DNA from: an uncultured Latescibacterota bacterium
Lineage (GTDB): Bacteria > Latescibacterota > UBA2968
Assembly (NCBI GenBank): GCA_958295785.1
Contig: OY282377.1
Coordinates: forward strand, 324,394 to 388,393
Direction of reading: 5' to 3'
Length of the DNA: 64,000 bases
The notes beneath the pieces were generated by a model. The model made no database searches, was not told the DNA's origin, and saw only the letters and a program-made list of their open reading frames with translations. Within the stretch, counting starts at the first letter, position 1; each line of letters starts with the position of its first letter. Shown piece by piece: positions 1 through 8,000 of this stretch. The translations under genes were made by a program, and so were the position numbers.

Positions 1-1
1 C

Positions 2-790
2 AATCGCACGTATCTGCGCGATTACGAAGCGGCTATAACGGAAAATACGGGACTGTTGCTGGCGGTGCATCCGAGCAATTACAAGGTGATGGGATTTAGC
101 GCGGAAGTTTCACCCGCAGAACTGGTGGCTTTGGGGCAACAACGCGGCGTGCCTGTGGCGCACGATTTGGGCGGCGGGGTGCTGATTGACCTGCGCGATT
201 GCGGGTTGCCCTACGAACCGCTGGTCTCCGACAGCATTGCCGCAGGAGTGGATGTGGTGATGTTTAGCGGGGATAAAATTCTCGGCGGGCCACAGTGTGG
301 AATTGTGGTGGGCAAGCGAGAGCCCCTTGTGCAAATTCGGCAAAATCCCCTGATGCGCGCCCTGCGTTGCGGAAAGCTGACGTATGCCGCGCTGGAAGCC
401 ACGTTGCAGTTGTTCTCAAATCCCGAGACATTGACGCGGGAACATCCCACATGGCGCATGTTGACGGAATCCGTGACCGTGGTCGAGCGGCGCGCTCGGC
501 GGTTGTTGCGCGCTATCGGCGATCTCAAAGGCTTTGCCTGTGAATTGGTCGATTCCCATGCACAAACCGGCAGTGGGGCCTTGCCTTTGGAAAATATCCC
601 GAGCTTTGCCGTCGCCATATCAGGCGGCGATATTTTGACGCTGTCCGTTGCGTTGCGCCGCCACGACCCGCCCGTGGTCGGCTATGTGCGCGACAATCGG
701 TTATTTTTAGATGTGCGTACCCTAAGTGATCGCGAAGTGGGTATTGTGAGCGATGGAATAAAAAGCGCGAATAGACGAATAGACGAATAG
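2..790 (+). CDS. selA: L-seryl-tRNA(Sec) selenium transferase SelA, C-terminal part
   Basis: This is the C-terminal 262 residues of SelA; the frame is open at the window edge, so the true start lies upstream. SelA is a PLP enzyme that converts seryl-tRNA(Sec) to selenocysteinyl-tRNA(Sec) using selenophosphate. The visible start carries the NRTYLRDYE motif of the family, followed by HPSNYKVMGF, and the PLP-binding lysine sits in the FSGDKILGGPQ motif (Lys codon at 275-277). SelB follows about 200 bp downstream on the same strand, the usual partnership. The last residues (NRRIDE) and the stop codon lie inside an 8-bp tandem repeat, so the C-terminus may have been remodelled by repeat insertion. 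Confidence 0.95.
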   Translation, partial: NRTYLRDYEAAITENTGLLLAVHPSNYKVMGFSAEVSPAELVALGQQRGVPVAHDLGGGVLIDLRDCGLPYEPLVSDSIAAGVDVVMFSGDKILGGPQCGIVVGKREPLVQIRQNPLMRALRCGKLTYAALEATLQLFSNPETLTREHPTWRMLTESVTVVERRARRLLRAIGDLKGFACELVDSHAQTGSGALPLENIPSFAVAISGGDILTLSVALRRHDPPVVGYVRDNRLFLDVRTLSDREVGIVSDGIKSANRRIDE

Positions 791-805
791 ACGAATAGAC
801 GAATC
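769..805. repeat. 8-bp tandem repeat GAATAGAC, four units plus a partial fifth
   Basis: Four perfect copies of GAATAGAC run from 769 to 800, followed by GAATC. The repeat begins inside the selA reading frame and supplies its stop codon (TAG at 788-790). A related string (GACGAATAGATGAATCG) spans the stop of the SDR gene near 26565-26578, and a reverse copy lies at about 50541-50555, so the unit belongs to a dispersed repeat. Confidence 0.85.
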
Positions 806-831
806 GTAGGGACAGGCCCCCGTGCCTGTCC
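806..831. repeat. Dispersed palindromic repeat (GTAGGGACAGG...CCTGTCC family), copy 1
   Basis: The sequence GTAGGGACAGGCCCCCGTG followed by CCTGTCC forms a GGACAGG/CCTGTCC hairpin. The same repeat, with sequence variants, is found at about 8081, 17790, 26579, 30251, 36473, 44615, 45793, 47046, 50177, 50394 and 51414, always between genes. It is immediately followed by a GGTCAGTGGTCAGT string (840-854), another dispersed motif. Confidence 0.8.
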
Positions 832-888
832 GAAGCAGCGGTCAGTGGTCAGTCCTCGCCCAACAGCCCCGAAACCCTACACGCTTCG

Positions 889-980
889 TTGATGAATGGG
901 CATGAGGATGGAGTACAACGGGCTACTTCTCAAGTCCGTTCACCGGATAGTTGTACCCCGTATTGGGTGGGATTCATTAA
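889..980 (+). other. Inverted-repeat-rich leader between selA and selB; not a convincing tRNA(Sec)
   Basis: A 9-bp outer stem (TTGATGAAT at 889-897 with ATTCATTAA at 972-980, one G-T pair) encloses a perfect 7-bp stem (GTACAAC 913-919 with GTTGTAC 950-956) and a small inner hairpin (ACTT/AAGT around 924-934). The segment ends just before the selB ribosome-binding site, so it would be the 5' leader of selB mRNA if transcribed from upstream. A tRNA(Sec) gene is often near selA/selB, but no T-loop TTCRA, U33-UCA anticodon loop or CCA end can be placed here. The function is unknown and the structure may be a repeat remnant. Confidence 0.35.
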
Positions 981-996
981 AAGGAGCGCGAGGCTG

Positions 997-2895
997 ATGG
1001 CGCATGTGATTGTTGGAACAGCCGGGCATATCGATCACGGGAAGACCGCGCTGGTGAAAGCACTGACTGGCATTGAAACCGATACCTTGCCCGAAGAGCG
1101 AGATCGCGGCGTGACGATAGACATTGGCTTTGCCTACTGGAAAGACAATGTGACCATCATCGACGTGCCGGGGCACGAGCGGTTTGTCAAAAACATGGTG
1201 ACGGGGGTGTGTACGGTCGATCTCGTCCTTTTTGTGGTGGCTGCCGACGACGGCGTGATGCCGCAAACGCGCGAGCATCTGGGCATTTTGAATCTGCTGG
1301 GCGTGCCCCGCGGCATTGTGGTGCTGACAAAGGTCGATCTGGTGGAAGACGATTGGTTGGAACTGGTCGAGGAAGAATTGCAGGAGGTGTTTGCCGAAAC
1401 CTTTTTGGAAGACGCGCCCATTGTGCGCGTGTCATCCCTGACCGGCGAGGGGATCGACGACTTGCGCGGGGTGATTGAGGAAGAGATCGCAACTATTGAA
1501 GCGCGGGCAGACCGAGGCGTGTTTCGCTTGCCCATAGACCGCGCGTTTTCCGTGCAGGGCTTTGGCACGGTGGTCACGGGCACGGTGATTTCGGGCGCGG
1601 TGCATGTGCGGGACGAACTGGCATTGTTGCCCGCGGGCAAAAACGTGCGCGTGCGCGGGGTGCAAACGCATGGGCAAGATGTGGAGGCGGCGCGGGTGGG
1701 CGCGCGGGCAGCCATCAATGTGAGCGGGGTTGTCGTGGATGAGGTGGCACGCGGCGATCTGCTCGTTCAGCCGGGCTATTTTGAGACCACGTATATGATC
1801 GACGCACGCTTGCACATGTTGCCAGACGCGCCCGCAGAGGTGACAAATCGCACGCGCGTGCATTTGCTTATGGGACCGCGAGAAGTCTTGGCCCGCGTGG
1901 TGTTGCTCGAAAGCGAGATTTTGTTGCCGGGCGATTCCCAACTCGTGCAACTGCGCTTGGAAGAACCCGGCGTTGCCGCACGGGGCGACCGGTTTGTGAT
2001 TCGGCGGTATTCCCCGGTGCAAACCTTGGGCGGGGGCGTGGTGTTGGATCCGCAACCGGTGAAGCACCGGCGGTTTCGGGAGGATGTTGTCGAGGTGCTT
2101 CGAGAACTGGAGCAAGACGATCCCACGCGAGTTTTGCTGACGCGCTTGAAGGCCGCGCGATGGCAACCGCGCACGGCCTTGCAACTCGCATCCGAGATGG
2201 CACTGTCGACGAGCGAGATTGAAGACCGACTCAAAGCATGCGTGGATTCGGGCGATGCGATTTGTTATGTACAGGCGGGCAACACGCGATATGTTCACGT
2301 AAAATGTTGGCGGGAATTGCTGGACGGGATTGGCGATGCGATGCGGGTTTTTCACGAAGTCCATCCGCTCAGGCCGGGCGCGCGGCGCGATGAACTCCGC
2401 GCAGGGGTGATGGGCAGGCCCGCTGGCGATTTGTTTGCACACGGCGTTGAACATCTCATCCACACGGGCGGGCTAAAAAGCGAACACGCGATGATTGGGC
2501 TGCGCGATCACGAAATTGCGTTGACCCCTGAGCAAGAAGCCCTGCGCGATGCCATCGCACGCCTGTTGCGAGCAGGCGGCACGACGCCCGAGGATTTGAG
2601 GGGATTGCCCAAGACTGTCAATGCCAGCGCGAAAGCCGTGCAAGAGGTGGTAACGGCCATGCAGGCGATGGGGCAGGTGGTGCGCTTGGACGATACCTTG
2701 TTGTTCCATCCCGAGGTGATCGAAGATGTGGCGCGACAATTGGTGGATCATCTCAAAAAAAATGCCGAGATCGATGTCTCGACATTTCGCAATTTGATCG
2801 CCACCACGCGCAAATTTGCCGTGCCGCTGTTGAATTATTTCGATACGCAAGGCACCACCATCCGGCAGGGCGATGTGCGGGTGTTGAACAGATGA
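997..2895 (+). CDS. selB: Selenocysteine-specific elongation factor SelB
   Basis: SelB delivers selenocysteinyl-tRNA(Sec) to ribosomes at UGA codons marked by a SECIS hairpin. The 632-residue protein opens with an EF-Tu-like GTPase domain ([12 protein letters not shown]-loop, [10 protein letters not shown] switch I, DVPGHE G3, TKVD G4), continues with domains II-III, and ends with the winged-helix region used for SECIS binding. The start at 997 is chosen because an AAGGAG ribosome-binding site lies at 981-986 and the P-loop begins six residues in; an upstream in-frame ATG at 889 would add 36 residues with no family similarity. No selenoprotein with an in-frame UGA was recognised in the window. 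Confidence 0.95.
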   Translation: MAHVIVGTAGHIDHGKTALVKALTGIETDTLPEERDRGVTIDIGFAYWKDNVTIIDVPGHERFVKNMVTGVCTVDLVLFVVAADDGVMPQTREHLGILNLLGVPRGIVVLTKVDLVEDDWLELVEEELQEVFAETFLEDAPIVRVSSLTGEGIDDLRGVIEEEIATIEARADRGVFRLPIDRAFSVQGFGTVVTGTVISGAVHVRDELALLPAGKNVRVRGVQTHGQDVEAARVGARAAINVSGVVVDEVARGDLLVQPGYFETTYMIDARLHMLPDAPAEVTNRTRVHLLMGPREVLARVVLLESEILLPGDSQLVQLRLEEPGVAARGDRFVIRRYSPVQTLGGGVVLDPQPVKHRRFREDVVEVLRELEQDDPTRVLLTRLKAARWQPRTALQLASEMALSTSEIEDRLKACVDSGDAICYVQAGNTRYVHVKCWRELLDGIGDAMRVFHEVHPLRPGARRDELRAGVMGRPAGDLFAHGVEHLIHTGGLKSEHAMIGLRDHEIALTPEQEALRDAIARLLRAGGTTPEDLRGLPKTVNASAKAVQEVVTAMQAMGQVVRLDDTLLFHPEVIEDVARQLVDHLKKNAEIDVSTFRNLIATTRKFAVPLLNYFDTQGTTIRQGDVRVLNR

Positions 2896-2978
2896 AAGTT
2901 CCCGCAGAGGAACGCAGATAGGAAAGCACGAAGGGAGGCAGGTCTCAACCCTTGTCGTTAGGTGTACTATCGCTTTTG

Positions 2979-3680
2979 TCAGGAGTCGTTATGGCCTGAC
3001 TTTGCTCCGAGTCGCTCAATGCGCTCGATCCACGCCTTAAAGTGGGGACATTTGGATCGGATGTTCTCCAAGCCAATTCGTTCGACCATTTGTGACCCCA
3101 CTGTTGTTTTCGAGTCTTCGTATTCGGGAAGTTTGGCGATGATTCTCTTTGATGGCGCCGTATGTTGCCCGTCGTCAATGAGTTCTGGAAACTGGACGTC
3201 GATAGTGCGTTGCAAAGCGGAGATTTGAGAATCTGCATTGTCAAAAAAGAAAGCGAATTGGGATACATCAAAAAACAAATAAGCTTCAAATTCATGCAAT
3301 TGAATAAACGGGATGAAGCGCCTGTCACCGGTCTCATTAAGCCACGCCTTTTCGAGAGCATCCACGCGCTTATACGGGTCATGGCGCAGTTTTTCAGCTT
3401 CTTCAATGCCGGGGAATTTCGCATGGAGGGCGTAAAGGTCAATCATCGTTGTGAAAAACACGTCATTCCCCGACTCCTGCTTGAGAAAGCGGTTGATGTC
3501 GTTCTGCATCGCCGTGAAATTTTTCCCACCTCCGCGATGAACTTTGCCCTTTTTGCGAGCGTGTGCAATCAAAACCGGTTTGTGCATATAGACCCCAAAA
3601 TTCGCCAAATGCGGTTTCAAGACTGTATTGGCAAACGTTTGTTCTGTTAAACCTTCGGCAAAAAGATAGAGCCGAGCCAT
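2979..3680 (-). CDS. DUF4276-like (TOPRIM-fold) effector of an ATPase pair
   Basis: The 233-residue protein begins MARLYLFAEGLTEQTF, the glutamate-bearing opening typical of DUF4276 proteins, which are generally viewed as TOPRIM-like nucleases. Further acidic positions appear in FTTMIDLYALHAKFPG and in FIQLHEFEAYLF. The start at 3680 overlaps the stop of the upstream ATPase by one base (TGATG), indicating translational coupling; the longer open frame to 3746 runs into the ATPase gene and is not favoured. Pairs of an AAA ATPase with a DUF4276/DUF4435-type protein are known from anti-phage systems such as PARIS, so a defence role is plausible but inferred. Family assignment is from motif recognition, not a profile search. 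Confidence 0.8.
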   Translation of the reverse strand: MARLYLFAEGLTEQTFANTVLKPHLANFGVYMHKPVLIAHARKKGKVHRGGGKNFTAMQNDINRFLKQESGNDVFFTTMIDLYALHAKFPGIEEAEKLRHDPYKRVDALEKAWLNETGDRRFIPFIQLHEFEAYLFFDVSQFAFFFDNADSQISALQRTIDVQFPELIDDGQHTAPSKRIIAKLPEYEDSKTTVGSQMVERIGLENIRSKCPHFKAWIERIERLGAKSGHNDS

Positions 3681-4780
3681 CAGTGCGGCCCTCCACCGAT
3701 GATGTTTTTTTCCCAAATTTCCCCGAGCGAATAGTCTTCCAGCCAAGCTTCGAGCTTTTCGGCATCCGGCCTGTCAACCTCTGTAGCTACCCCATTTCGT
3801 TCGACAATCACGATATCCTCTATCTCAAAAGCATCGAGAAACGCGCTGGACTGCGTGCTGACGAGAACCTGCGTGTGGTGGCTTGTTGCGCGAAACAGCG
3901 AAGCAATCACTTGGAGCGCGTAGGGGTGTAATCCGAGTTCCGGCTCATCCACCACAATCAGGTAGGGAAGATTTTCTTTTGGTTGCAACAGCAGCGAAAT
4001 CAGGCATATCGCCCGCAGGGTACCGTCTGAGAATTGATGGGGGCCGAAAATGAGGTCGGACTCGCGATGACGCCAATTGAGAATGATGTCTCTGGAATGG
4101 GTCGGCTCGAGATCAAAATCCTCAAAAAACGGTGCCACCTGTTGAATTGTCCTCACAATCCGGCGATACGCTATTTCCTCGCCGGACTTTAACGCATACA
4201 ATACCGCCGCCAGATTCGCCGCATCGGGCATAAGCCATCGGTCGTCACCCACGTAACAATACTGCCGAACTCTCGCAGTCGGCGATGTATCGTGAAAGTG
4301 GTAGACGCGGCAATGATTCAGCAAATGCCTGACCACTTTTGCCGCTGGTTCGCCTGCTTCTGCCTCGTCTCCAATCCGCGTTTCCTGATGACCAGCCCCT
4401 AATGATACGACCTTTGGTGTCGGATAGCCTGTTGTCTGATAAGAGAGTGTTTCTTCGGCGAAAATCAGAGAATCACCAGAAGCGTGAAACAGCCGCATCT
4501 GATAGATGTCTGTTCCGTTTTCGACTTCAAACGCCATTTTTGCTTCCAGTTGAGGGGTTATTTTGGGGCCAAAATACAGATTGGCTGTCGCCCGCCCCGT
4601 CGCCCCAATATATTGCTGGAGCCGTCTGCCCATCAATTCATTCACCAACTTAAAAAAGGCAATGAGATTGCTCTTACCTGCTCCGTTAGCACCGATCAAG
4701 ACATTGAGAGGTCGGAGTTCTATTGCCATCTCTTTGATGGATCGGAAGCCCCTGATTTCGATATGCTTCAGTCTCGACAT
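3680..4780 (-). CDS. AAA/ABC-type ATPase (AAA_21-like), partner of DUF4276-like protein
   Basis: A 366-residue SMC/ABC-like ATPase. The N-terminus reads FRSIKEMAIELRPLNVLIGA leading into the Walker A motif GANGAGKSN (residues 30-38), an ABC signature-like FSDGTLRAI lies at about 250-258, and the Walker B motif is LIVVDEPELGLHP (about 274-286). A switch serine/histidine region STQSSAFLDAF follows. It has the length and layout of stand-alone AAA_21/AAA_15 ATPases found next to effector nucleases. An AAGGAG site lies just upstream of the ATG. The effector gene starts on its stop codon. The upstream DNA contains a 12-bp perfect palindrome and then a copied 3' end of the dehydrogenase gene found at 6972-8000. 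Confidence 0.88.
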   Translation of the reverse strand: MSRLKHIEIRGFRSIKEMAIELRPLNVLIGANGAGKSNLIAFFKLVNELMGRRLQQYIGATGRATANLYFGPKITPQLEAKMAFEVENGTDIYQMRLFHASGDSLIFAEETLSYQTTGYPTPKVVSLGAGHQETRIGDEAEAGEPAAKVVRHLLNHCRVYHFHDTSPTARVRQYCYVGDDRWLMPDAANLAAVLYALKSGEEIAYRRIVRTIQQVAPFFEDFDLEPTHSRDIILNWRHRESDLIFGPHQFSDGTLRAICLISLLLQPKENLPYLIVVDEPELGLHPYALQVIASLFRATSHHTQVLVSTQSSAFLDAFEIEDIVIVERNGVATEVDRPDAEKLEAWLEDYSLGEIWEKNIIGGGPH

Positions 4781-4795
4781 CTCGCTTTCTCCTTA

Positions 4796-4807
4796 ATGCC
4801 GCGGCAT
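4796..4807. promoter_or_regulatory. 12-bp perfect palindrome upstream of the ATPase start
   Basis: ATGCCGCGGCAT is a perfect dyad 16 bp upstream of the ATPase start codon, between the start and the duplicated dehydrogenase 3' end. It could be an operator for an autoregulated module or a recombination scar. Nothing more can be said from sequence. Confidence 0.3.
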
Positions 4808-4817
4808 GGGAGTGCTA

Positions 4818-4936
4818 AAAAAACGTACCTAATTTGATATTTTGCTCGGGGTTGCTGGCGATTTTTGGATATTCTGTGACGAGGTCTTCAAACGCCACCA
4901 CGGGCGTTACAATCGGATCGCCCGTTAGTTTTCCCT
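4818..4936. repeat. Direct repeat, copy A: duplicated 3' end of the dehydrogenase gene
   Basis: These 119 bp match 6978-7096 with only three differences (4851 G/A, 4899 C/T, 4926 T/C). On the minus strand they encode the last ~40 residues of the dehydrogenase (LTGDPIVTPVVAFEDL ... NIKLGTFF) and are followed by a stop codon (TAG 4815-4817), so the copy ends like a real gene end. The frame stays similar a few codons further upstream (RLRSKGK against RLLTEGK) before a stop. The two copies flank the ATPase/PIN cassette in direct orientation, like attL/attR around an island. Confidence 0.92.
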
Positions 4937-4953
4937 TCGATCTCAATCGGCAA

Positions 4954-5043
4954 CTATTTGATCACGGACCCGACGCGGGAACGGACAAAATGGGGCGTGC
5001 GAGCAACATCCGCCAATCTCATAACCCGCTCCTCTTTTGCCAT
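4954..5043 (-). CDS. Possible 29-residue ORF or gene-start remnant beside the duplicated gene end
   Basis: A short frame MAKEERVMRLADVART followed by PHFVRSRVGSVIK has a good ribosome-binding site (AGGAGCAGAT then ATG) but stops after 29 codons, 18 bp before direct-repeat copy A. It may be the start of a gene whose remainder was lost when the cassette arrived, or a small peptide gene of the cassette. The segment TPHFVRSRVGSV faintly recalls nitrile-hydratase-beta-like sequences; this is not a firm match. Confidence 0.3.
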   Translation of the reverse strand: MAKEERVMRLADVARTPHFVRSRVGSVIK

Positions 5044-5104
5044 ATCTGCTCCTGAATCAAGCACCTAACCGACGACGCGCCTCGGACTGCGCGCCATTTT
5101 GCAA

Positions 5105-5575
5105 CTAGTCAATTGACTTTTCGTCATCTCGCGTTGGATTGACCCATACAATTTGTCGCAATTCGCGCACCGCATCCGCCGCATTTCCAAACGTCCCGCG
5201 TGCGCGTTCATCTTGCGAAGTGACCAGCCAATCAGTCGCAATCGCCGCTTCAATGAGATGAATATCCTTGACAACTATCTCTTTTTTATCCTGCGTTACG
5301 GCCTTATCTATTCTCTTGCGTAAATGGTCATCGCGTTCGCCATCAATGCGAACAACTCGCCGGCTCCCCCACATTCGCCTACGCCATTTGCGCGAATATT
5401 TGGATATGTGGCTATGCCATTCTTTATTTATTGCATCTGTCATCACAACATGGTGTCCAACATCCAATACCGCCTCCAAAAACTTTCGACACGCACTTGA
5501 AACCGGATGATCCGTTTCACCGGCAGACTGTACAACATCTGCGTCAATCACCAATCGCCGAGGCCGTTTTGCCAT
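5105..5575 (-). CDS. PIN-like nuclease partner of DUF3696-type ATPase
   Basis: The 156-residue protein begins LVIDADVVQSAG, the Asp-bearing first strand of PIN-like nucleases, and carries a later KDIHLIEAAIATDWLVTSQDE segment that resembles the second acidic cluster and the closing strand with T/S-x-D. Its start codon overlaps the ATPase stop by one base (TAATG). Small PIN-like proteins coupled to DUF3696-type ATPases occur across bacteria and are candidates for toxin or defence effectors. The middle of the protein is basic (KYSRKWRRRMWGSRR), compatible with nucleic-acid binding. Fold assignment is by eye. Confidence 0.7.
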   Translation of the reverse strand: MAKRPRRLVIDADVVQSAGETDHPVSSACRKFLEAVLDVGHHVVMTDAINKEWHSHISKYSRKWRRRMWGSRRVVRIDGERDDHLRKRIDKAVTQDKKEIVVKDIHLIEAAIATDWLVTSQDERARGTFGNAADAVRELRQIVWVNPTRDDEKSID

Positions 5576-6918
5576 TATTTGCTCCGCCCTTCCACTGCAT
5601 CCAAATACGCGCCTTCAGCCATCAACTCGATATCGCCGAAATCCTCTGGCCAACCCCCAAAAGCACCGTTCTCATCCAAATCCGCACTTTGAATTGACGT
5701 CATTCCGTTCTCATCGCTACGCGAAAACCAATGTAATTTCACCAATTCAGGATCGAGATTCCCCTCTGCCACCAATGTCTGCACCTTGAGCAACAACAAC
5801 GCGCTGTGCGTCTCCACGACCAACTTTACTCCGCGCTTTGCTGATTCCGCCAAAATTTTCGCCAGTGCATATTGCGCTCGCGGGTGCAAATGCAGTTCCG
5901 GTTGTTCGAGATACACGAGTTGCCCCAGTTCGGCAATGAGAAGTGCGACAAGCACGGGCAACACTTGCGACACGCCAAAGCCAACGTCAGCGATATTCAC
6001 GAGATCGTCAGCCGATTTTGTTTGCGGAAGTCTGCCAACCAGCAACTCAATTTGTGTATACTCGACAGCCTCCGCAGCAATTTTCCCTGTTAAGCCGAGG
6101 GTTGCAAGCATCTCTTCGAGCTGATTGAGACGGTCATCATTTTTTGTTTGCCAGCGTGCAACAACACCCGCGGCATAATTTTCAAATGTGCCAGGGAAAT
6201 CAGGGCCTGTCGCCGTTGTTTTGTAAACGCGCTCGGGATTGCCGCGCAATCCGGGGACGTGAATCATGTTGCGTATAAGTAGATCATATATACCGGGGGC
6301 ATAAATCATGAGGCTTATGCGTGGATCATATCTAAGAAGTCGAAAGAAATTGTCTGTATCTCCACTATCCCTTGCCCTAATGATCTTGAGAAAACACCGA
6401 TTTCTCACAACCTCAAACTCCAATCCTTCAGGCCATTCTATTTCTTTTTCCCGCGATGTTGACATAGCCTTTTTCAAATGATCTGAACTTAGATTTGGTC
6501 TCAAATACAGAGAATATTTGTCCCGTTTATTTTTTATGACCATCTCTGTGATTTCAAGCACGCGCTCCTTTGTAAGAGAAAACACAACTTTAAGCGTCGG
6601 ATATTTCGCGTGCTCTAGTTCGACGCTAAATGCCTGGCAGTTGGCGTTTTTTTTCTCACGCGAAATGAATTGGTTGACGGACGTAAACTTGACATTTGGA
6701 CCATCCAGCAAAAGGGGGCCGGCGGGATCATAACCCACTTCCAGCGTCTGCTTCATCAGCAACAGGGGTTGCATCATACTCGACTTGCCAGAACTGTTCG
6801 CACCAGCCAAGATCGTGAGCGGACGAATCTCAATCCGACTTTCTTCGGCAAGCGACTTGAATCCCCGCACGGAAATTGCCGTGATGCCTTCTCGCTTCGA
6901 CGTGCGCTGTTTTGCCAT
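5575..6918 (-). CDS. AAA ATPase with DUF3696-like C-terminus, partner of PIN-like protein
   Basis: A 447-residue ABC/SMC-like ATPase. After ITAISVRGFKSLAEES comes Walker A GANSSGKSS; the Walker B region reads VYLEQPELHLHPRAQYALA, where Glu-Gln replaces the usual Asp-Glu, as is common in DUF3696-linked ATPases. The C-terminus DENGAFGGWPEDFGD matches the G-x-F-x-x-WPxxF ending of DUF3696. The start at 6918 is preferred over the 12-codon-longer frame (to 6954) because AAAGGAATGG precedes it. The gene and its PIN-like partner form a 1.8-kb cassette lying between two 119-bp direct repeats. The overall A+T content looks somewhat higher than in the flanking metabolic genes, consistent with transfer. 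Confidence 0.85.
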   Translation of the reverse strand: MAKQRTSKREGITAISVRGFKSLAEESRIEIRPLTILAGANSSGKSSMMQPLLLMKQTLEVGYDPAGPLLLDGPNVKFTSVNQFISREKKNANCQAFSVELEHAKYPTLKVVFSLTKERVLEITEMVIKNKRDKYSLYLRPNLSSDHLKKAMSTSREKEIEWPEGLEFEVVRNRCFLKIIRARDSGDTDNFFRLLRYDPRISLMIYAPGIYDLLIRNMIHVPGLRGNPERVYKTTATGPDFPGTFENYAAGVVARWQTKNDDRLNQLEEMLATLGLTGKIAAEAVEYTQIELLVGRLPQTKSADDLVNIADVGFGVSQVLPVLVALLIAELGQLVYLEQPELHLHPRAQYALAKILAESAKRGVKLVVETHSALLLLKVQTLVAEGNLDPELVKLHWFSRSDENGMTSIQSADLDENGAFGGWPEDFGDIELMAEGAYLDAVEGRSK

Positions 6919-6971
6919 CTTTCCATTCCTTTGCTTTGTCATCCCCGTATTCATCGGGAAGTTCGTGACCG

Positions 6972-8000
6972 CTATTCAAAAAACGTACCTAATTTGATAT
7001 TTTGCTCGGGATTGCTGGCGATTTTTGGATATTCTGTGACGAGGTCTTCAAACGCCACTACGGGCGTTACAATCGGATCGCCCGTCAGTTTTCCCTCTGT
7101 GAGCAATCGCCAGCAGGTGGCGTAGATGCGCTTTTCATCCCATCGGGGGTGTTCCCGGTTCGGCTCGCTACACGCCCGAGAAAAAATGAGATTGGGGCGA
7201 TTGAAATGCGCTTCTGCGCCAAAATCCAACCCGGCCCCATAAGGCGGGGGCGCAGCACCGGCCACCACATTGCCGCCAAACGCCACGCCGCGCACAGCGG
7301 CTTGCAGGGCATGCACATTGCCGCTGTATTCTATCGCCACATCCACCCCTCTGTTTTCCGTTGCTTTTTTGATTTCCACGCCCGCGTCACAGGCCGTGGG
7401 ATCAAGGGTCAGATCCGCGCCGCAGATTTGGGCCGCGCGGCGGCGGTTTGACAGGGGATCGACTGCGATTATCGGATACGCGCCGGAGAGTTTGGCGATC
7501 TGCACCGCCATCAGGCCAATAGCACCCATCCCAAACACGGCGACCGCGTCTCCGATCCGCACCTGTCCATCTCTGACCGCGCCCATGGCAAAATCCGCTG
7601 GATCCAAACACACCGCGGACCGCCACGAAACCCCGTGTGGCATCTTCCAGCACCGATCTGTAGAAACGACATGGACTTCTCGAAATGGGCCGTAACCCAA
7701 CGCGACATCTCCTTCGGCAAAGCCTTTCACGCCCGTGCCCATTGCCGTCACAGTGCCCACAAACATATTCCCCACGCGAGACGCCCGGCCCGTGCCTTTA
7801 CCCGTGTCTGGGAACACCTGAAGTTCTGCATCATATCGCCCCCGTTTCCCGCTATACCCTTTCACCCCCGACATCTCGGTTCCGTGCTTGGCTGCGGCGT
7901 ACAGACTCTGCACCCGCATCTCTCCTTCTCCGACCTCTGCCGCCTCGTATTCCCGCAAGGCCATCTCTTCGGGCGACAGGGCAATCAGTTCCCGTGGCAT
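6972..8000 (-). CDS. Zinc-type alcohol dehydrogenase-like oxidoreductase (MDR superfamily)
   Basis: A 342-residue medium-chain dehydrogenase/reductase. A GroES-like N-terminal half (KHGTEMSGV ... VGNMFVGTVTAMGTGVKGFAEGDVAL) is followed by a Rossmann domain with the NAD(P) motif VFGMGAIGLMAVQIAK and an acid residue after the second strand (IAVDP). The classical catalytic zinc cysteine is not evident (KHGTEMSG replaces the C-G-S/T-D motif), as in sugar-linked or zinc-independent MDR relatives. The start at 8000 is chosen because AGGAGG abuts the earlier ATG at 8009 but is well spaced for this one. The 3' end is the target duplicated around the neighbouring cassette. Substrate is unknown; nearby sugar genes suggest a polyol or sugar derivative. 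Confidence 0.85.
   Translation of the reverse strand: MPRELIALSPEEMALREYEAAEVGEGEMRVQSLYAAAKHGTEMSGVKGYSGKRGRYDAELQVFPDTGKGTGRASRVGNMFVGTVTAMGTGVKGFAEGDVALGYGPFREVHVVSTDRCWKMPHGVSWRSAVCLDPADFAMGAVRDGQVRIGDAVAVFGMGAIGLMAVQIAKLSGAYPIIAVDPLSNRRRAAQICGADLTLDPTACDAGVEIKKATENRGVDVAIEYSGNVHALQAAVRGVAFGGNVVAGAAPPPYGAGLDFGAEAHFNRPNLIFSRACSEPNREHPRWDEKRIYATCWRLLTEGKLTGDPIVTPVVAFEDLVTEYPKIASNPEQNIKLGTFFE
6978..7096. repeat. Direct repeat, copy B: native 3' end of the dehydrogenase gene
   Basis: This is the in-gene copy of the 119-bp direct repeat (116/119 identical to 4818-4936). It contains the last 39 codons or so of the dehydrogenase; the stop codon TAG (6972-6974) lies just outside. The ATPase/PIN cassette begins immediately downstream of it. 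Confidence 0.92.

Noticed and set aside
889-980. tRNA(Sec) (selC) between selA and selB
   Set aside because: The length and outer stem are suggestive, but there is no TTCRA T-loop near the 3' side, no U33-UCA loop with a proper stem, and no CCA or discriminator end; pairing partners compete with each other.
3162-3650. 162-codon plus-strand ORF opposite the DUF4276-like gene
   Set aside because: It lies wholly antisense to a better-supported gene with a motif-bearing product and a coupled start; no ribosome-binding site or family resemblance.
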